Source: Phytoseiulus persimilis
Lineage: Eukaryota > Arthropoda > Arachnida > Mesostigmata > Phytoseiidae
DNA length: 64,000 bases
Reading direction: 5' to 3'
Assembly: GCA_037576195.1 (NCBI GenBank)
Contig: CM075102.1
Location: forward strand, 43,024,745 to 43,088,744
Within the stretch, counting starts at the first letter, position 1, and every line of letters begins with the position of its first letter. The position numbers and the translations under genes were made by a program. This document shows, piece by piece, positions 47,714 to 59,483 of this stretch. The notes under the pieces were generated by a model that saw only the letters and a program-made list of their open reading frames with translations, searched no databases and was not told where the DNA came from.

Positions 47714-47796
47714 GGGCAGCCGGGTAGGCAGGCCGGCCGACCGACCGGCCGGGAGACAGGCAGGCGAGCGATCGGTCGAGCGACCGAGTGAGCGGA
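47714..47796. repeat. longest degenerate 4-base tract
   Basis: About 80 bases in which GGTA, GGCA, GGCC, GACC, GGCA, GAGC, GGTC and GAGC units succeed each other. Unit identity changes but much of the 4-base step is retained, which a simple microsatellite would not show over this length. Confidence 0.8.
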
Positions 47797-50700
47797 CATC
47801 GGACCTCGGCAGATATTCAGTTCATTTGCTGGATCAAATGCAGTCGGATCCAGATCTTCCACGCACACGCGGAACGATGCTCGATCTATACAGGCGTCGC
47901 CGCCTTCGCTCGTCGCTGTCGATGCCAGTTCTTCATCGCTACGTTTGATCGGCATTGATTTCAACATGGGAGCATATCGACGTTACAGAGTTACAACTCC
48001 GACCCGCGGAGCGATGGCTGATTTCTGCCTAGAACTCAGCCGTGGATCACGCTTCGGACGAGCTCCGTTTCGTCGAGCGTGCGGCGGCGCCGCGGGAATT
48101 CCATTCATCTTGGAAACGAGCTTCAAAAACTATTTCTTTTCTCTCTCTCTCCATTGCCATGCTTCGAGCGCACAGGCCGCAACTGTTGCTGTTTTGGTTT
48201 CTGAAGCCGAACGCACCTCAGTTTTTGGCTCAAAATGACAGCTTTCCTTCAGGCTCAGCCTACATTCGCGGCGTTGATTGCGTGCCTCCCTCCTGAGCGG
48301 GAGACTCCAGTACCGCCGAAGAAATGCTCTTTTCGAGGGTGGCGTTGTTCGTTTTTCTCGCTCCGCGCGACTCGATAAACACACGCTGCTCAGGAGAATC
48401 TCGCAATCCATCCTAACAGCGCCAACCAGGGAAGTCATTCGGAATTTTTTTAAATCTGAATCGAGTCCGAAAACCTCGACCCAACCGCATACCCAGCCTG
48501 TGCAATCTTTACCAATCAGACGGCTGTAACCGGTGGGGTAGAGGTTTTCTTGTTCTTGCCTCTTCTTGCTACGTCGTGAAGTCGAGGGAACGCACGTTCA
48601 CGACTCCTGACTTCGATACTTCGGCTTCCGATGGTTGTAAATGCGATTTGGTATTCATCTTAAATTTGTCCGTGCGCTCGAACGGACTGAAGTTAGTTGT
48701 CATTCAGCCCGTCGTGCGGCCAAGTGTCGCAACGAAACATCTCGTAGAATTGTACGGAAGTGGGCGACGGGCTACCGGTCGCGGAAACTCACTGCTGCTG
48801 CGATTACGCGGAGCCATCCAATCATCGCCATTACGCTGGCGACGCCTCCCTGATTACCGCGTTTGCTGTTCCGTAGTATTTCGTCTATTGAGACGTTTGT
48901 CGGTTGCCTCCGGGCCGCAGCGACAGTGATTTGTGGAGCAGGCGTTCCGTCTATGTTTCTGTCCGTAATTCCGACTTTTCGGCAGGAGTTCACCGATGAG
49001 CATGGCGCGAGCGTCCCCATATCTCACAGGAGTGAGTTTCCCGAAAGCCGAAAACCGACTCGTCCTAGACTACGCGGAAACTCCAGAATCCCAAGCCGAA
49101 TCGAGGCGGCGACCGACTTAGGCTCGATGAACTATTTCGAGAGACAGTTGCATCACTGAACTGCGTAGTATGATTCATCCTCCGATTTGAGGGCGTCCTA
49201 AATGCGCGGGTCATGTAAACAACGGAGTTGCTTTCGCAGTTTGGCCGTGATTGTCACATCAGTCAGCTACACTTGCGATCATTGGAACCGGATCAGAACT
49301 GCGTCTCGACTCTCCGAGCCGATCGGGAGGTTTGCGAGTAAGGAGCCCACGATATGAATACTCCGCACTCATCCAAACGGACGCACACCAGCGATCGGAA
49401 TAAACGACTGACTGACTGAGTCGAACAGGCTTGGATCATGGCCCCTCGATGTATGTTGACCGTCGCGTCGTAAGGTCTCACGTGTAGAGCACTGTTTGCG
49501 GAAGTGTGAGCGCCTGACATTAGCCTGTTCCGAACGGGTCTTTACATGACCACAAACGCATTAAATCATCTAGCAGCTTGGATCTCGCTGACTAATGCCG
49601 AGCACAGACACGATCGGGCATGTTGTTGATGTCGCTGCCGACGCAATACCTTTCCAATCCTCTGTTCAGCTAAATTCAATGAACGTTGATAAGGCAGCGA
49701 CATTCGGCGCTTCAATGGAAGGAGACGACAACAATTTGTTAGATAATAATTCCTTTTCATGATGCCGCCTGGCGATGGATCGTTAGCTTGATCCGGAGAC
49801 GGCCGTTTGGTGACATCGCTTTCGATGGGGGAATCGGGGCTCGGAGAAATGCAGACTCCGGGAGGACTGGGATCACCGGATCCTTCATGGAGAAGGGAGA
49901 CTCACGAGTGAGGAGGTGTTCACTCACGAGAACGACAGGACTCGCCAGAGCTCTTCGACGGTCTACCATCAGAGTGGCCTGAGGAGAGCGTCTCGAAGCG
50001 CGTTTGGAAGACACTCGCTGCCTGCCTGCCTGTCTGACTGTTTGCTCGCTTATTAGCAGCATGTGAACTTCAAGGTGGTCTTGGCTGAAGCAGTTTTCAA
50101 CTCCGCCGGGTGCTAGTTGTGTCACGCTACGAGTCGATCTAGTTGCTTTTTCTTCCCCTCGATCATCATGTACCTCAACGCCATCATGCTGCTCAAACAC
50201 TATCATGCATCCTGTAGAGTTGCACAGGAATGGGTGAAAAAAGAACAACGGGCTGAACCCGATGCTTCGCAGCTCCGAGGAAATCGAGGTCCAGCTCCCG
50301 AGTTGGAAGCTCGATCTCTCCGGCTGCGCTGCGATCGGCGAAACGGCTTCGGTGTCTCTGAAACGCCCCGATAATGTCTCAATGAGCGCGCGATTTCGGT
50401 CTTCAGGCTGACTCATTACTCTTAACGTGGTCGTGGTTGCTCCCTTTCATTCGCTGGGTGAGCCAGCGATTCCTCTGAATGACCCTTCAGTTGGGTGCTT
50501 CTGCCAGCCATCGAAAAAGACAGAAAGGACGAGGCAAACGATCGAATAGTGAGTAACCCAGTAAACAAATAACTGGAGCCCAATGTCATCCCTGTTTTCA
50601 GCTGCCGCAGGTGTCGAACTGACGTCGCGAACGTCGATGACGTTTGCCTGATGTTGGCGACTAATGATGAGGTGCTAGAGCTTGAGAACAAACGAATGCT

Positions 50701-51093
50701 CGCTAGCTCCCCTACTCACTCAACTTGACTATTACCACAGCCAGCAGCAGCGAAACTAGTACCCATGAAATAGTGCCCATCGATGCCACAATGCTTCGAA
50801 TCCGTCAAGCACTAAATCTGTCTGTCGCCATCGCTCCCGCTGCTCTGCTGGCGCCGCTCACAACCGCAGAACGGTAATCAAAGAAATGCAGCAACGAGAC
50901 TCATTAGAAAAGTGACGAACACAAGGTGTATCGGAGGAGCTGCAACAATCGGAGGAGGAACTGCGCCGGCAGGAAGTTTCGAAATAAACTGCGACAGTGG
51001 AAAGTTTCGGGATGGCGGCAGCGGGGAGAAGCGGCGATGTTGGCATCCGCGAACGTCTCTTGACAACGGCCAACAGAATAATCTGAGCCAGGA

Positions 51094-51123
51094 GGGGGGG
51101 GGGGGGCGAGGAGGGGAAGGAAG
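51094..51123. repeat. G13 run and purine tract
   Basis: Thirteen G in a row, then CGAGGAGGGGAAGGAAGG: a nearly pure purine tract on the plus strand, with several G-runs of four or more. Confidence 0.9.
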
Positions 51124-52641
51124 GTGCTGAAACCTCGGCGCATTTTACAAGCAGCATTTCAATCAAAAGCCGTTTTCGTATTCGTGATCCTCACTCGTTC
51201 ACTCCATCGCTGGGCTCGCCCGCAGTTTCCTCGACGAGCGAGAAAAAAAAAACTCTCGTCCCATCACTGACGCCCGCTGAGCGATCCATCAGTGGAGTTT
51301 TAACAACTCTCTGACAGCCCATAGCGTAACTACTGCTGCCGATGCCACCGCTGCTCTTCAAACTGCTTTGTCTTGTAATTTATAAACAAAAAACCTAACA
51401 ACGCGAGGGAGGGAAAAAGTGGGAAAACAGTGGGAATTTCGAGAACAATTCCGTGCCCAAGGCGGTGATCCCTCGTTGTCACGAGCGGGTATCAATCGGT
51501 TCTCCGTTCCGAAAAGCCCGAGGCTGACTCCACCGATCAACTCATTAATCGAGCTTGATTCCCGAGTCCACGGAGCTCGGCCAACGAACAAGAGCCCTCG
51601 TTGTCAAAGAATCGACGCCGCGAACGATGTCGCTGCGATCGAAGCCCGGACGAAGAACACAGTAGATGCTCAAATCCGGCTTAATCCGTCGGCGACTTTC
51701 CCAGCAGCCGGTCGACGGCGGCTCCTCTCGTTTCTCCCCTTTTGTTTCAAACTTTCCCCTCGTGTCTTTCACTCTGAAATGACCAGGCATTCCGGAGAGG
51801 AAAGACAATCTGATTCGGACGATAACAAGCCAGCTCCAGCCGGTGAATCCACCAGAAGCGGTGGTCGACCGACTATGGCCTTCTGTGTAGTCCATTCAAT
51901 CACGAACCCATTGAAGCCGACGGCTCACAAGATCAAAACCGCTTGCTTCCACGTTCCGCTGATACGACTGATAAAGATGCCACCAACCGAATAGCCACGT
52001 CGGCAACAACAATGACGGTTATTAGACTGGATTGGGTTCGGCCACGTCGGTTCTGCTGGATTCCGATACGGCACTGTGTGCACGGAATCTTCGAGAGAAT
52101 CCGTGATCGGACAGAATCCCTAGAGTTTCGATCGATTTGGGAAGTATGAATCGCGAAGAATCACATTTGCTGAGAAGCGATGTCATGGCTTCTATCATCT
52201 GGAAAAGCCGAATAAATCGGTTTGTACTTCCAGATTTGTTCGGACTCCCTTTTTTCATGAGCGGTCTCGTCGTGTCTGAATGAAAGGAATCCGGAGAAAA
52301 CTCATCTCGCCTGGTTCGAAGCTCGGATTCCCTCCCCGAAGCCAGGCCGAAGTGGGCGGTTTTCCGGAAGCGCGAGCTCCGCACAGCAGACACTTTGTAA
52401 CGAGCGCGATATAAATGTGGCTTGTTGTCATCGTCGTCATCACCGTGGTCCTCGATGGTGTTGCTAGCGCTGGAATGGTGTGGTCTTGTCCGGCGCCTCT
52501 GATCTCCCTTTAGCGTAGAGGCCACTCCGGAGAGGCCCGTCGAGTCGGTTCTTCGAGAGTGGAACGACGGTCACCGGTCCACCATCCAACGGCACTATGT
52601 GTTTGCCTTGATGCCGCGCTGGCCAGCGAGGCGGCTAACTT

Positions 52642-52656
52642 TCTCGCTCGCTCGCC
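52642..52656. repeat. (CTCG)n short tract
   Basis: TTCTCGCTCGCTCGC, three to four 4-base units. Confidence 0.7.
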
Positions 52657-52873
52657 TGTGTCTCTGAACTGAGGGGATCCGAACGGAGGGGTCCACGGCT
52701 TTCACACTCTCGATTAAGGGAAACCAAACACTGGAATCGTTGTCCATCGTTGCTCTGCCGTCTGTGGTAAGGGCGGCGACCGTTGTCAACAACCGGCGTC
52801 CAGCCGAATGCGTTCCCGGAGCTCTAATGGAGTTCAATTTATATCAATTCAATCACTTTGGACGAGCGGTTAT

Positions 52874-52900
52874 CTGAAAAAGAAAAAAGAATAATAACCA
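52874..52900 (-). other. strong 3' splice-site-like tract
   Basis: On the minus strand TTATTATTCTTTTTTCTTTT runs into TCAG at 52874-52877, about as good as acceptors get. Downstream on that strand one frame gives only about ten residues (NRSSKVIELI) before TAA, so it could begin a short terminal exon. The upstream minus frame (53091-52870) passes straight through it, and I found no good donor above it within 300 bases. Confidence 0.3.
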
Positions 52901-53397
52901 GCTCCACGTGTCCGCGTTCTCTTCAGCCGCCGTCGCCTTTGCCCTCCCCGCCCGTACAGCTTGAAATCCATGGACCTGCTGAGGGGAACTGTTCCATCGT
53001 GGAAAAGGCATCGTGCAGTTTTCCGGAGCTGGCCCGCCATTCCTCCGGGCGGAACCATGTGATCGACGAGAGAAAGGCGATCTCTGTCCACAATGGTAAC
53101 GTGGTCAACACGACTCTACCCTCTGCTCCGGCATGGCATTTGAACAGGGTCGGTTAATCCCAGCGGCCTCTCCGAGTGCGGGTGACGCTCTCCAATGAAT
53201 GACCGGAGGCCCCAAGAAACCCACAACGGAGGGCCATTCTGCCAAGCAACGGACTGAGCGTCCGTCCGACCCAGCCAACAAATGAATTGGTCATCGACCG
53301 CGGACGTTCTGCGCTCAACCAGGAGATTGCAGCCATTCCACGTTGACTATGAACTCGGGCGCTATGGGCAGCCGCAACAAAAAAAAACAGATTTCAG

Positions 53398-53447
53398 CAT
53401 GCTGTGCAAGAACTCTTGACTGCGGCCATCGAAGCGATGACGCAATC
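53398..53447 (+). CDS. 50-bp micro-exon candidate
   Basis: An acceptor (CAGATTTCAG, ending 53397) and the donor ATC|GTAAGT (53445-53453) bracket an open 50-base piece reading HAVQELLTAAIEAMTQ. The predicted residues would make a helix. The pyrimidine tract is short because an A9 run stands just before it. With no partner exon found, chance is quite possible. Confidence 0.2.
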
Positions 53448-54270
53448 GTAAGTGCGGAACTCTGTTCCGTTGAGTCGGTCCATCCATCTGTCCGTCCGAT
53501 AACCCCGCCGCATCGACCAATGGGTTTTGTCCGACGACAGGTCTCGTTCGAGATTGGTTGAATCGTCGAGGTCAACATCTTCGAAAATAATGTTCAAATC
53601 GATGACGCAGTCTCTTAGGTAGAATGACGAAGTTAGCTCCCGTTCGAGGCAGCGCGCCCACTCGAATGGCTTGAAGTGCCGCGAACGTGAACATCCTGTT
53701 AGTTGATCTCAGCGCGGTCAGTGCATCTGACCGACATTCCAGCAGAGGCTGTGATGGGTCGCGCCTTTCTAGTTTCGTGCCACGTTCTCTGTATGTTCCA
53801 TACCTCAACACCGATGTCTCTGACGTTTTATTTTCGCGCGGGGCATTTTCGTCCTCCTTGCGCTCTGGCTCCCCACGTCCAGCGTAAGCGGAGGGTCTTC
53901 ACCGCTCCGCGATGACCTCGCATCAGCTCGAGCTGGATTTGCGGCATTCAGCGGCCGAAAGTTTCGCCTTCGGTGTTTCCGAGTGCAGATGTCGCCTCAG
54001 TCGTCGTCGTCTACGCGGTGTATGTCGGGACTCTCAGGAAGCGTAAGTAGGCGCTCCTTTGCCATTGAGAACGGATCTCTCTTTGCCTCCGTTCTGAAGT
54101 CGAGCGGTCGGTCTGCTGACTGGCTGTCTGCCCGTCTGGCTGCTTGCTCGGTCCGTCCGCCGGTTCGTTTCTCGTTGGCTTTTTTTTCTCCTGTAAATTC
54201 TCCTCTCAAGTCCTGCGCACCCCATCGAGAAGCGGGAGCGCGGGGAAACGCGGGGGAGTTGGCTGCCTGC

Positions 54271-54320
54271 TTGGTTGGTCGGTCGGTCGGTCGACCGGCC
54301 GGCTAGCGGGTTGGCTGGGT
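54271..54320. repeat. (GGTT)(GGTC)n tandem tract
   Basis: TTGGTTGGTCGGTCGGTCGG then TCGACCGGCCGGCTAGCGGG TTGGCTGGG; GGTC units with palindromic GACCGGCC drift. Confidence 0.88.
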
Positions 54321-55731
54321 TAGAAGGGTTCCGACAATCGTAACAGCGCAATGGCAATATCTCCGCCGGGTGAGTCACCGTAGCCTTCGCTTATCAGCTG
54401 GCAGCCCCTTTTGTAGCGACCGCCCTCGTCCTGCTGCATATTATAAGAGAAGAACATTTCAAATTTGGGCACAAAAATTTTGACGGAGGTTTCAACTCGT
54501 GCCCGGTCGAGTGGGGGACGACTACGACGACTCATTGTCAAAAGAAAAGGAAAACTCCGCTGTGCTGACTGCCGACTACTGTCGCTCCGAACAAGCGATT
54601 CCATCGATTGACCGAAAGCTCAGAAAGTAGGAAGAAAGGATATCGACCGCGCTTCCCGTACCGAAAGCTTGTTTCATTCTCACTACCTTCGTTCCGAAAT
54701 CGAAGTTGTTGGAGCTGGAATTAGATATTTCCCTCGCGTTTTCTATTTTAAACTCGACGGAGGAGCTTCTCTCATTCTCCTGAGCTCGAAAATCTCGACT
54801 TCCTGGAATTTCATTTCTGTCCCCATCTGAGGCCCGAGATCTCGCGGCGTCAATCGGAATCGAGTCCTCCTCGTTCTGAATAAATGTCTCGGATCTTTTT
54901 TTGACATGCTCTCCGCTCGTTGGCTCGCAGGCAGTGTTGGTGGTGACGGTCGGAGTGCTCGTGATCGCCGGGCTCGAGCATCGGCGGCGTATGCGCGAGC
55001 CCACCTTCCTGCCTATATTCAGGGATTTTTCTAATATCGTCTGATGTACTCATAACATGGAGCCCTCTTCAGATCTACGAGAGGGCACTGTCACGCCAAT
55101 CTACGGTCTGCCTTTTCCTCAGACCCATATTCTCGAATCCACCCCCGCAACCAACGAAGCAAGCGGCGGCAATCCCCTTCGTTTTCGTTCGTTCGCTCGT
55201 CGCCCCTATTGCCGGCGCCTATCTCAACCCTTCTTGATGTCTGCATTAGCAGCAAAATCGCTCGCCGAACCTGGAATTTCCATTCGTACAGCTCGAACAC
55301 GAGCTCCGAGTTCGACGAAACATTTCTAACGGCTCCCCGTTAATATGAGCTCTCTGCGCTACTCTCCTCCGCGCGGAACATCAAAGCCCCGGCGGAGTTC
55401 GCAAGCTCCTCCGCCGATCGATGAGGGTGGACCGACGCAACCCATGCGCGCGATCATTCCCAGCATTGTGTTTTCCTTGGCATTAGAAAGAGGAGATCGC
55501 CGATCCTTTCCCCCACAGGCATCGGTTTCCAGTGCTGAGCGTTTCCGGATAAGTTCGAGCTAAGGTTAGAGTTTCTCGAGGGCGCGAAGCGATTTCGGCG
55601 ACATTTCGAGGTTGTTTCCCCGTACGCCTCGGCTCAAAGTGGACGACGTCGAGGGGTTCGCAGGAAACTTCATTGAGATGCAAATCGCGACGGGAAAAGG
55701 GAAGACGAACGATGGCGATGACGATTCTGTG

Positions 55732-55755
55732 GCGACGACGACGGCGGCGGCGGCT
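55732..55755. repeat. (GAC)n-(GGC)n triplet tract
   Basis: GGCGACGACGACGGCGGCGG in phase-constant triplets; gives Thr/Ala runs on the plus strand. Confidence 0.8.
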
Positions 55756-55818
55756 CCTCTCTTCACTGGTTGTGCGACTGCTCCCTTAGGCCAACGCCGC
55801 TTTCCGGCGCTTCCTCAC

Positions 55819-55914
55819 CGAGGAGTTCGGAGATTTTCTCAGGCCAGCACCTGCCTTCACTGGATGGTTCCGTCGCGAATTACAAAAAGGGCTTCGTTTA
55901 GCGAGCTGAAAGGG
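55819..55914 (-). CDS. candidate 96-bp internal exon
   Basis: On the minus strand a strong acceptor (TTTCCTCCTTCTTCAG, ending at 55915) and the donor TCG|GTGAGG (at 55818) bracket exactly 32 open codons in phase 0 (PFQLAKRSPFCNSRRN to KSPNSS). The piece is basic and hydrophilic. Its phase matches the end of the candidate at 57982-58293, so the two could be consecutive exons across an intron of about 2.1 kb. If not spliced at the donor, the frame runs on to a stop near 55786. No family recognised. Confidence 0.25.
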
Positions 55915-57759
55915 CTGAAGAAGGAGGAAACGGACCTCACTGAGCGGGTGACAGGCCGAATCCTTAAGGACCACCAGAGCCACTTGCATTGAGGGCAGAG
56001 AAACTGGTTTGCTGCCATTCGATACCTCGGTCCGATAGGGGAAGCGATGAGAAGAATGAGGAGAGCAGCGAGGATAATCTCATTCCGGGAATATCTCCAC
56101 GACTGTCACCCTGCGTCAGGACTTGCCCGAAGAGGAACAGTAGTCTTCGTTAGCCGCCAACTTTTCGTCGTTCAATTTGGGGACGTTCCCGAAAGCTCCC
56201 GAGACGCGGAAGAGTTAGCCCCCCATCTATCTGGCATGAAATCCGAATCACGTGACCGCAAGTCGAAACTTCATCTCCTCCATTCGTTACTACGATTGAA
56301 AGCGATGCTGCGTAAATTATTGTTGTTGGTTGTACGTTAAACAACCATCGTGCGCTGGCACTACGTGACTCGGGTATCGCCGGCCGGCCGGTCAAACCGA
56401 CGGAAGAAAAATCATCCGATCCCGATTCTTCTTGACGTTCACTCCACCAACGGCTCAATTTTCAACGGATTTCTCTCTAAGTTGCTCGTGTGTCGGTAGT
56501 TGGCTTTGCCTAGACACTTCATCTGGCTGCCGGGGACGTCTCGTTGTTTGCGTCCTAACGCCAATCCGAAGCTGGAACGATTGATAACCAGGCGCTGTTA
56601 AGAGCATAGGATTGCGATGTTGGACAAGTGGGATTTATGTTTGGAATGAATCGATTGTCTGCACGATAAGACTTGGAGACAGATTTTCAGCACGAACAGC
56701 GCCTGCAAGACGGATCGTCGGACGTGGTCGGCCTTTGTTGATATTCGGTATTCGTCAAGAAGGGAGATAAACAGTTCACAATGAGATCAAATGACAGTGG
56801 ATGAAGTTAACCATATTGCATGTTCGGCTTCTAACCAGCTCAGGCCGATTGTGATCTTCTGGGGTCAAGGGGTGACCGACGCGGCTCTCGCGTGCGTGAA
56901 GCCGTACGCGTGTTGAACGTTTCCTGCGTGAGTCAACATTCAGAGAGTGAGACTCCATCCACCCAAATGACCGCCTTTAATCCTGTACGCCAGGACGAAT
57001 ATTATTCGAGGGTGTCACAATACGAACATTCCGAGGCATCAGCCCATTCCAGGGTTCGAACACGGGGCGCGGCGAACCCTCCGTGGTTGCGAGACAGCGA
57101 CTCTGGAACCCCTGGCCAGAGCTTCGATTCGGCGCGTTATGCGTTGTGGCTTCAAAAAGTTTAGAAACACTTCATGGGGAGAGCTATTCCGTCTGAAACT
57201 TCCGGAAATGGCTGGTGCACGGGTTCACCAGTGACTTGGCGGAACAGGCGAGAGAGGGAGAGGGCGAGCGTGGCGAGGTGGGCCCGGGTTGGTACCGCAA
57301 GAAAATCCGGGACGCTCCGGGAACGTCTTGCGGGAGAGCGAGGGTTCGTGTTTGTTGTTTTGCGGTGCCCGTCGCGTTACCATGATACGGGATCCGTTTA
57401 ATAAAGGGCTGCGAGAGACTCCAAACGTTCACAGCGCGGCGGATATCGGATCTCGGTACTCCAGCTGTCGCCTCTGACTCAAATGGATGGATCTGTGGGC
57501 GCAGTACGAATCTCCATCGGCTTCAGCGGGCAAGCTAGCTCGGAGAAGCGGCTACGACCACTGGCAGCAGCAATGGCGCGAGCGCGCAATTTCCTTCTTG
57601 CCTTTGCTCTTTATCTTGGTAGCTTGTCGCTTAGATCGGGAGACAGCTAACCAAGCTCTGTCAAGGGTTGCTCTCTGCCGCTGCTGGGGGAACGTCGGAA
57701 CGAAACCAGCCACGTCTACCTGGGCTAATATTTCTTAATAAATTCGCTTCATAAGCACC
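55915..57759. other. spacer with an ATG frame ending at AATAAA
   Basis: At 57487-57738 a plus-strand ATG frame (MDLWAQYESPSASAG, 83 residues) has a hydrophobic middle (ISFLPLLFILVAC) and stops at TAA immediately overlapping AATAAA (57735-57741). In another phase an ATG near 57574 opens MARARNFLLAFALYLGS, a signal-like start that stops soon after. Both are noted, neither supported. From 56341 to 56775 no frame stands out. Confidence 0.3.
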
Positions 57760-58338
57760 TCATCCTCTCGGAAGAGTGGGCTGACAGACCGTTGACGACG
57801 ACGACGACGAAGAAGAAGACACCCACAGAAGCGACCGACATTCAGAGGAAGCCGGGTGAGCAGTCGACTCGAATCCCTTCGCTTCGAAATGCCTCAGGGA
57901 TCTTCTCCACCCCCGCTGCCGTCGCTCTGTTGGGCCCTGATAGCTTATTTCCGAAGAGTCTTTCGATCTCAGCTGACTTACGGTCCGCTGACGGTGATGA
58001 CTGACATGGGACGACGACGAGGACTCTGGAGGAGACGACCGGCGGGGAGAAGCGAAATGAAAAAATTCCGGGGGCCCGACTCTCCGATCATCTCGTTCGA
58101 TGGCACGATCAACGCTGATTCGCCATCGTCGCGCTTCCGCGTCCGTCCGCATCTTCGTTTGATTCGGATGTGTGGACTTCCGCGCAGCTCTAGACATCCA
58201 CGGCTTTTCCGGCGGGATGCCGAATGTGTGTCGGTTGCTTCTCTCTTTCACGCTCGAGGCGCATCCCGGCAGGACCCCTATCCACCGTGCGGGCTGAAGC
58301 AAGAGAAGGAGGAAGAGAAAAACCGTCTCAGAGTACAT
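57760..58338 (-). CDS. ATG frame with secretory start, or a spliced exon 57982-58293
   Basis: A 192-codon minus-strand frame with ATG in a fair context (AGGATG). Reading 1: a secreted protein starting MYSETVFLFLLLLLQPARW, then a long basic, Ser-rich tail ending in a Ser run from a (TCG)n tract. Reading 2: the Leu-rich start is really a 3' splice site (CTTCCTCCTTCTCTTGCTTCAG region, AG at 58294-58295), and GGACC|GTAAGT at 57982/57981 is its donor, giving a 312-bp exon in phase 0 at both ends. Both signals in reading 2 are strong, so I prefer it. The middle reads TDAEARRWRISVDRAIERDD. The plus strand is also open here (57856-58491, 211 codons). Family unknown. Confidence 0.28.
   Translation of the reverse strand: MYSETVFLFLLLLLQPARWIGVLPGCASSVKERSNRHTFGIPPEKPWMSRAARKSTHPNQTKMRTDAEARRWRISVDRAIERDDRRVGPPEFFHFASPRRSSPPESSSSSHVSHHRQRTVSQLRSKDSSEISYQGPTERRQRGWRRSLRHFEAKGFESTAHPASSECRSLLWVSSSSSSSSSTVCQPTLPRG
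57794..57820. repeat. (GAC)n-(GAA)n triplet tract
   Basis: GACGACGACGACGACGAAGAAGAAGAC minus one or two edge bases; codes Ser/Phe runs on the minus strand. Confidence 0.85.
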
Positions 58339-59483
58339 CCTGCGTCCCGCGGAAGTTTGTCCTGCCGCGGCAGGTTTCCGCTGTTTGCGTTCCTGAGCTC
58401 CAGGATGGCGGCACTCGACCGAAGCCCGTTGGCAGTGGCGCGACGGGAGGAACAGACCGTTGGCTCTAACAGGTTCCAGAGATGGTCCTAGTGCCCATGG
58501 TAGTCGTGCTCGCTGGCTGCTGTTCCTTCAGGTCTTCTCGTTTTCCACTCGGTCCTCTAATAGGAATTCCTATATCGAATTCTCCGTCTCCCCACCCTCG
58601 GCGTGCGTCAATCAGGATACCAATAGCCAGCCATCCAACCAACCAGTCAGCCTCCTTGCCCGTCTGCCGAGACCTGACCACGTTCTGGCGGGCGACTCGC
58701 CCATTGTCTTCAGCGACGCCCCCCCTCCCCCCTCGAGTTTCGGTGTAAAGCGGAAAACAGGGAGTAGCTTCGCGGGCGGAATCAGAATCTCCGCTTCGAC
58801 CTGGAGGTGTCCACGCCGAGCGAGTCGGAGGTAGGGTTGACCCGCGCAGCTCTTTCTTGGGTGCGCGCGGATATTCAAATCAAAGAAAGCCTTCTCGCTC
58901 GCCCGTCTGTGGATCCGATCGTCTGTTCGTCCCAGTATTCGTTTCTCTGTCAGTCAGAGCGGCTTTTTCGAGCTGTTTGGCCGCCTCGTCGACCGGCGGT
59001 CTTCCCGAGACTTTTCCCTTTTCCTCTCGACTCTGACGTCTTCAGGACTGCCTACGTAAGCGTTCCGAGGCGGCCACTCCTTCTCGAGTCCGAGTACGGA
59101 ACGGTCAACGATTCCCCTCCGCTCCGCTGCTCTCTGTTGGCTCAACGCTGATATATTTCGAAGCTATCTCGATTCAGATGTTCAGCCGAGAACGTGATTG
59201 AATCATTCTGAACCCCCGGACTCGGAGATGATCCATGTGATGGATGTATTTGATTCGATGATCAATGTAGCCCCGAAATTTTCGCATGGTGGACCTGTCG
59301 ACTGATAGACACTCAAACTAACCAGGGGCGTCGCGGAACCCGTGTCTGGGGAATTCAGCCCCGGTGGCTTGAGCATGAATGCGGTCCGGAGTACCTTTTC
59401 CGCTGGGCTCGTCGTGCGCGACGTTCTCGTATGCTGGCTAGATGAATTAGACCGCTTACTGCGCGCAGGAAGTTGATGCGCAC
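58339..59483. other. anonymous stretch
   Basis: Overlapping frames of 81-124 codons in all phases between 58.4 and 59.15 kb. CCAACCAACCAGTCAGCC near 58640 is another weak 4-base tract. Confidence 0.35.

Larger units (their letters stand above)
47797..53397. other. anonymous stretch with G-run and an orphan minus-strand acceptor
   Basis: Tracts at 49405-49420 (GACT) and 50017-50040 (GCCT/GTCT), a G13 run at 51094-51106, and a very strong minus-strand acceptor at 52874-52900. A 219-codon minus frame (49757-50416) starts without a signal peptide, and the 191-codon plus frame 51419-51994 overlaps a minus one; neither has support. Confidence 0.35.
53448..55818. other. anonymous stretch with a 4-base tract
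   Basis: A plus-strand GGAAGC|GTAAGT lies near 54044; the piece before it reads as a short hydrophobic segment (ASVVVVYAVYVGTLRK) in one frame. On the minus strand a pyrimidine tract ends TTTCTGAG near 54619, followed by an open frame (54618-54320) of about 98 residues whose end reads GGDIAIALLRLSEPF. Confidence 0.3.

Noticed and set aside
47714-47796. Possible CRISPR-like or satellite array
   Set aside because: Units are 4 bases and contiguous, with no spacers and no longer repeating unit.
54320-54618. Minus-strand frame ending GGDIAIALLRLSEPF, recalling the trypsin-family catalytic-Asp segment (NDIALLKL-type)
   Set aside because: The spacing is wrong (two extra residues), there is no AAHC histidine segment upstream, no GDSGGP downstream, and the rest of the frame fits no serine protease.
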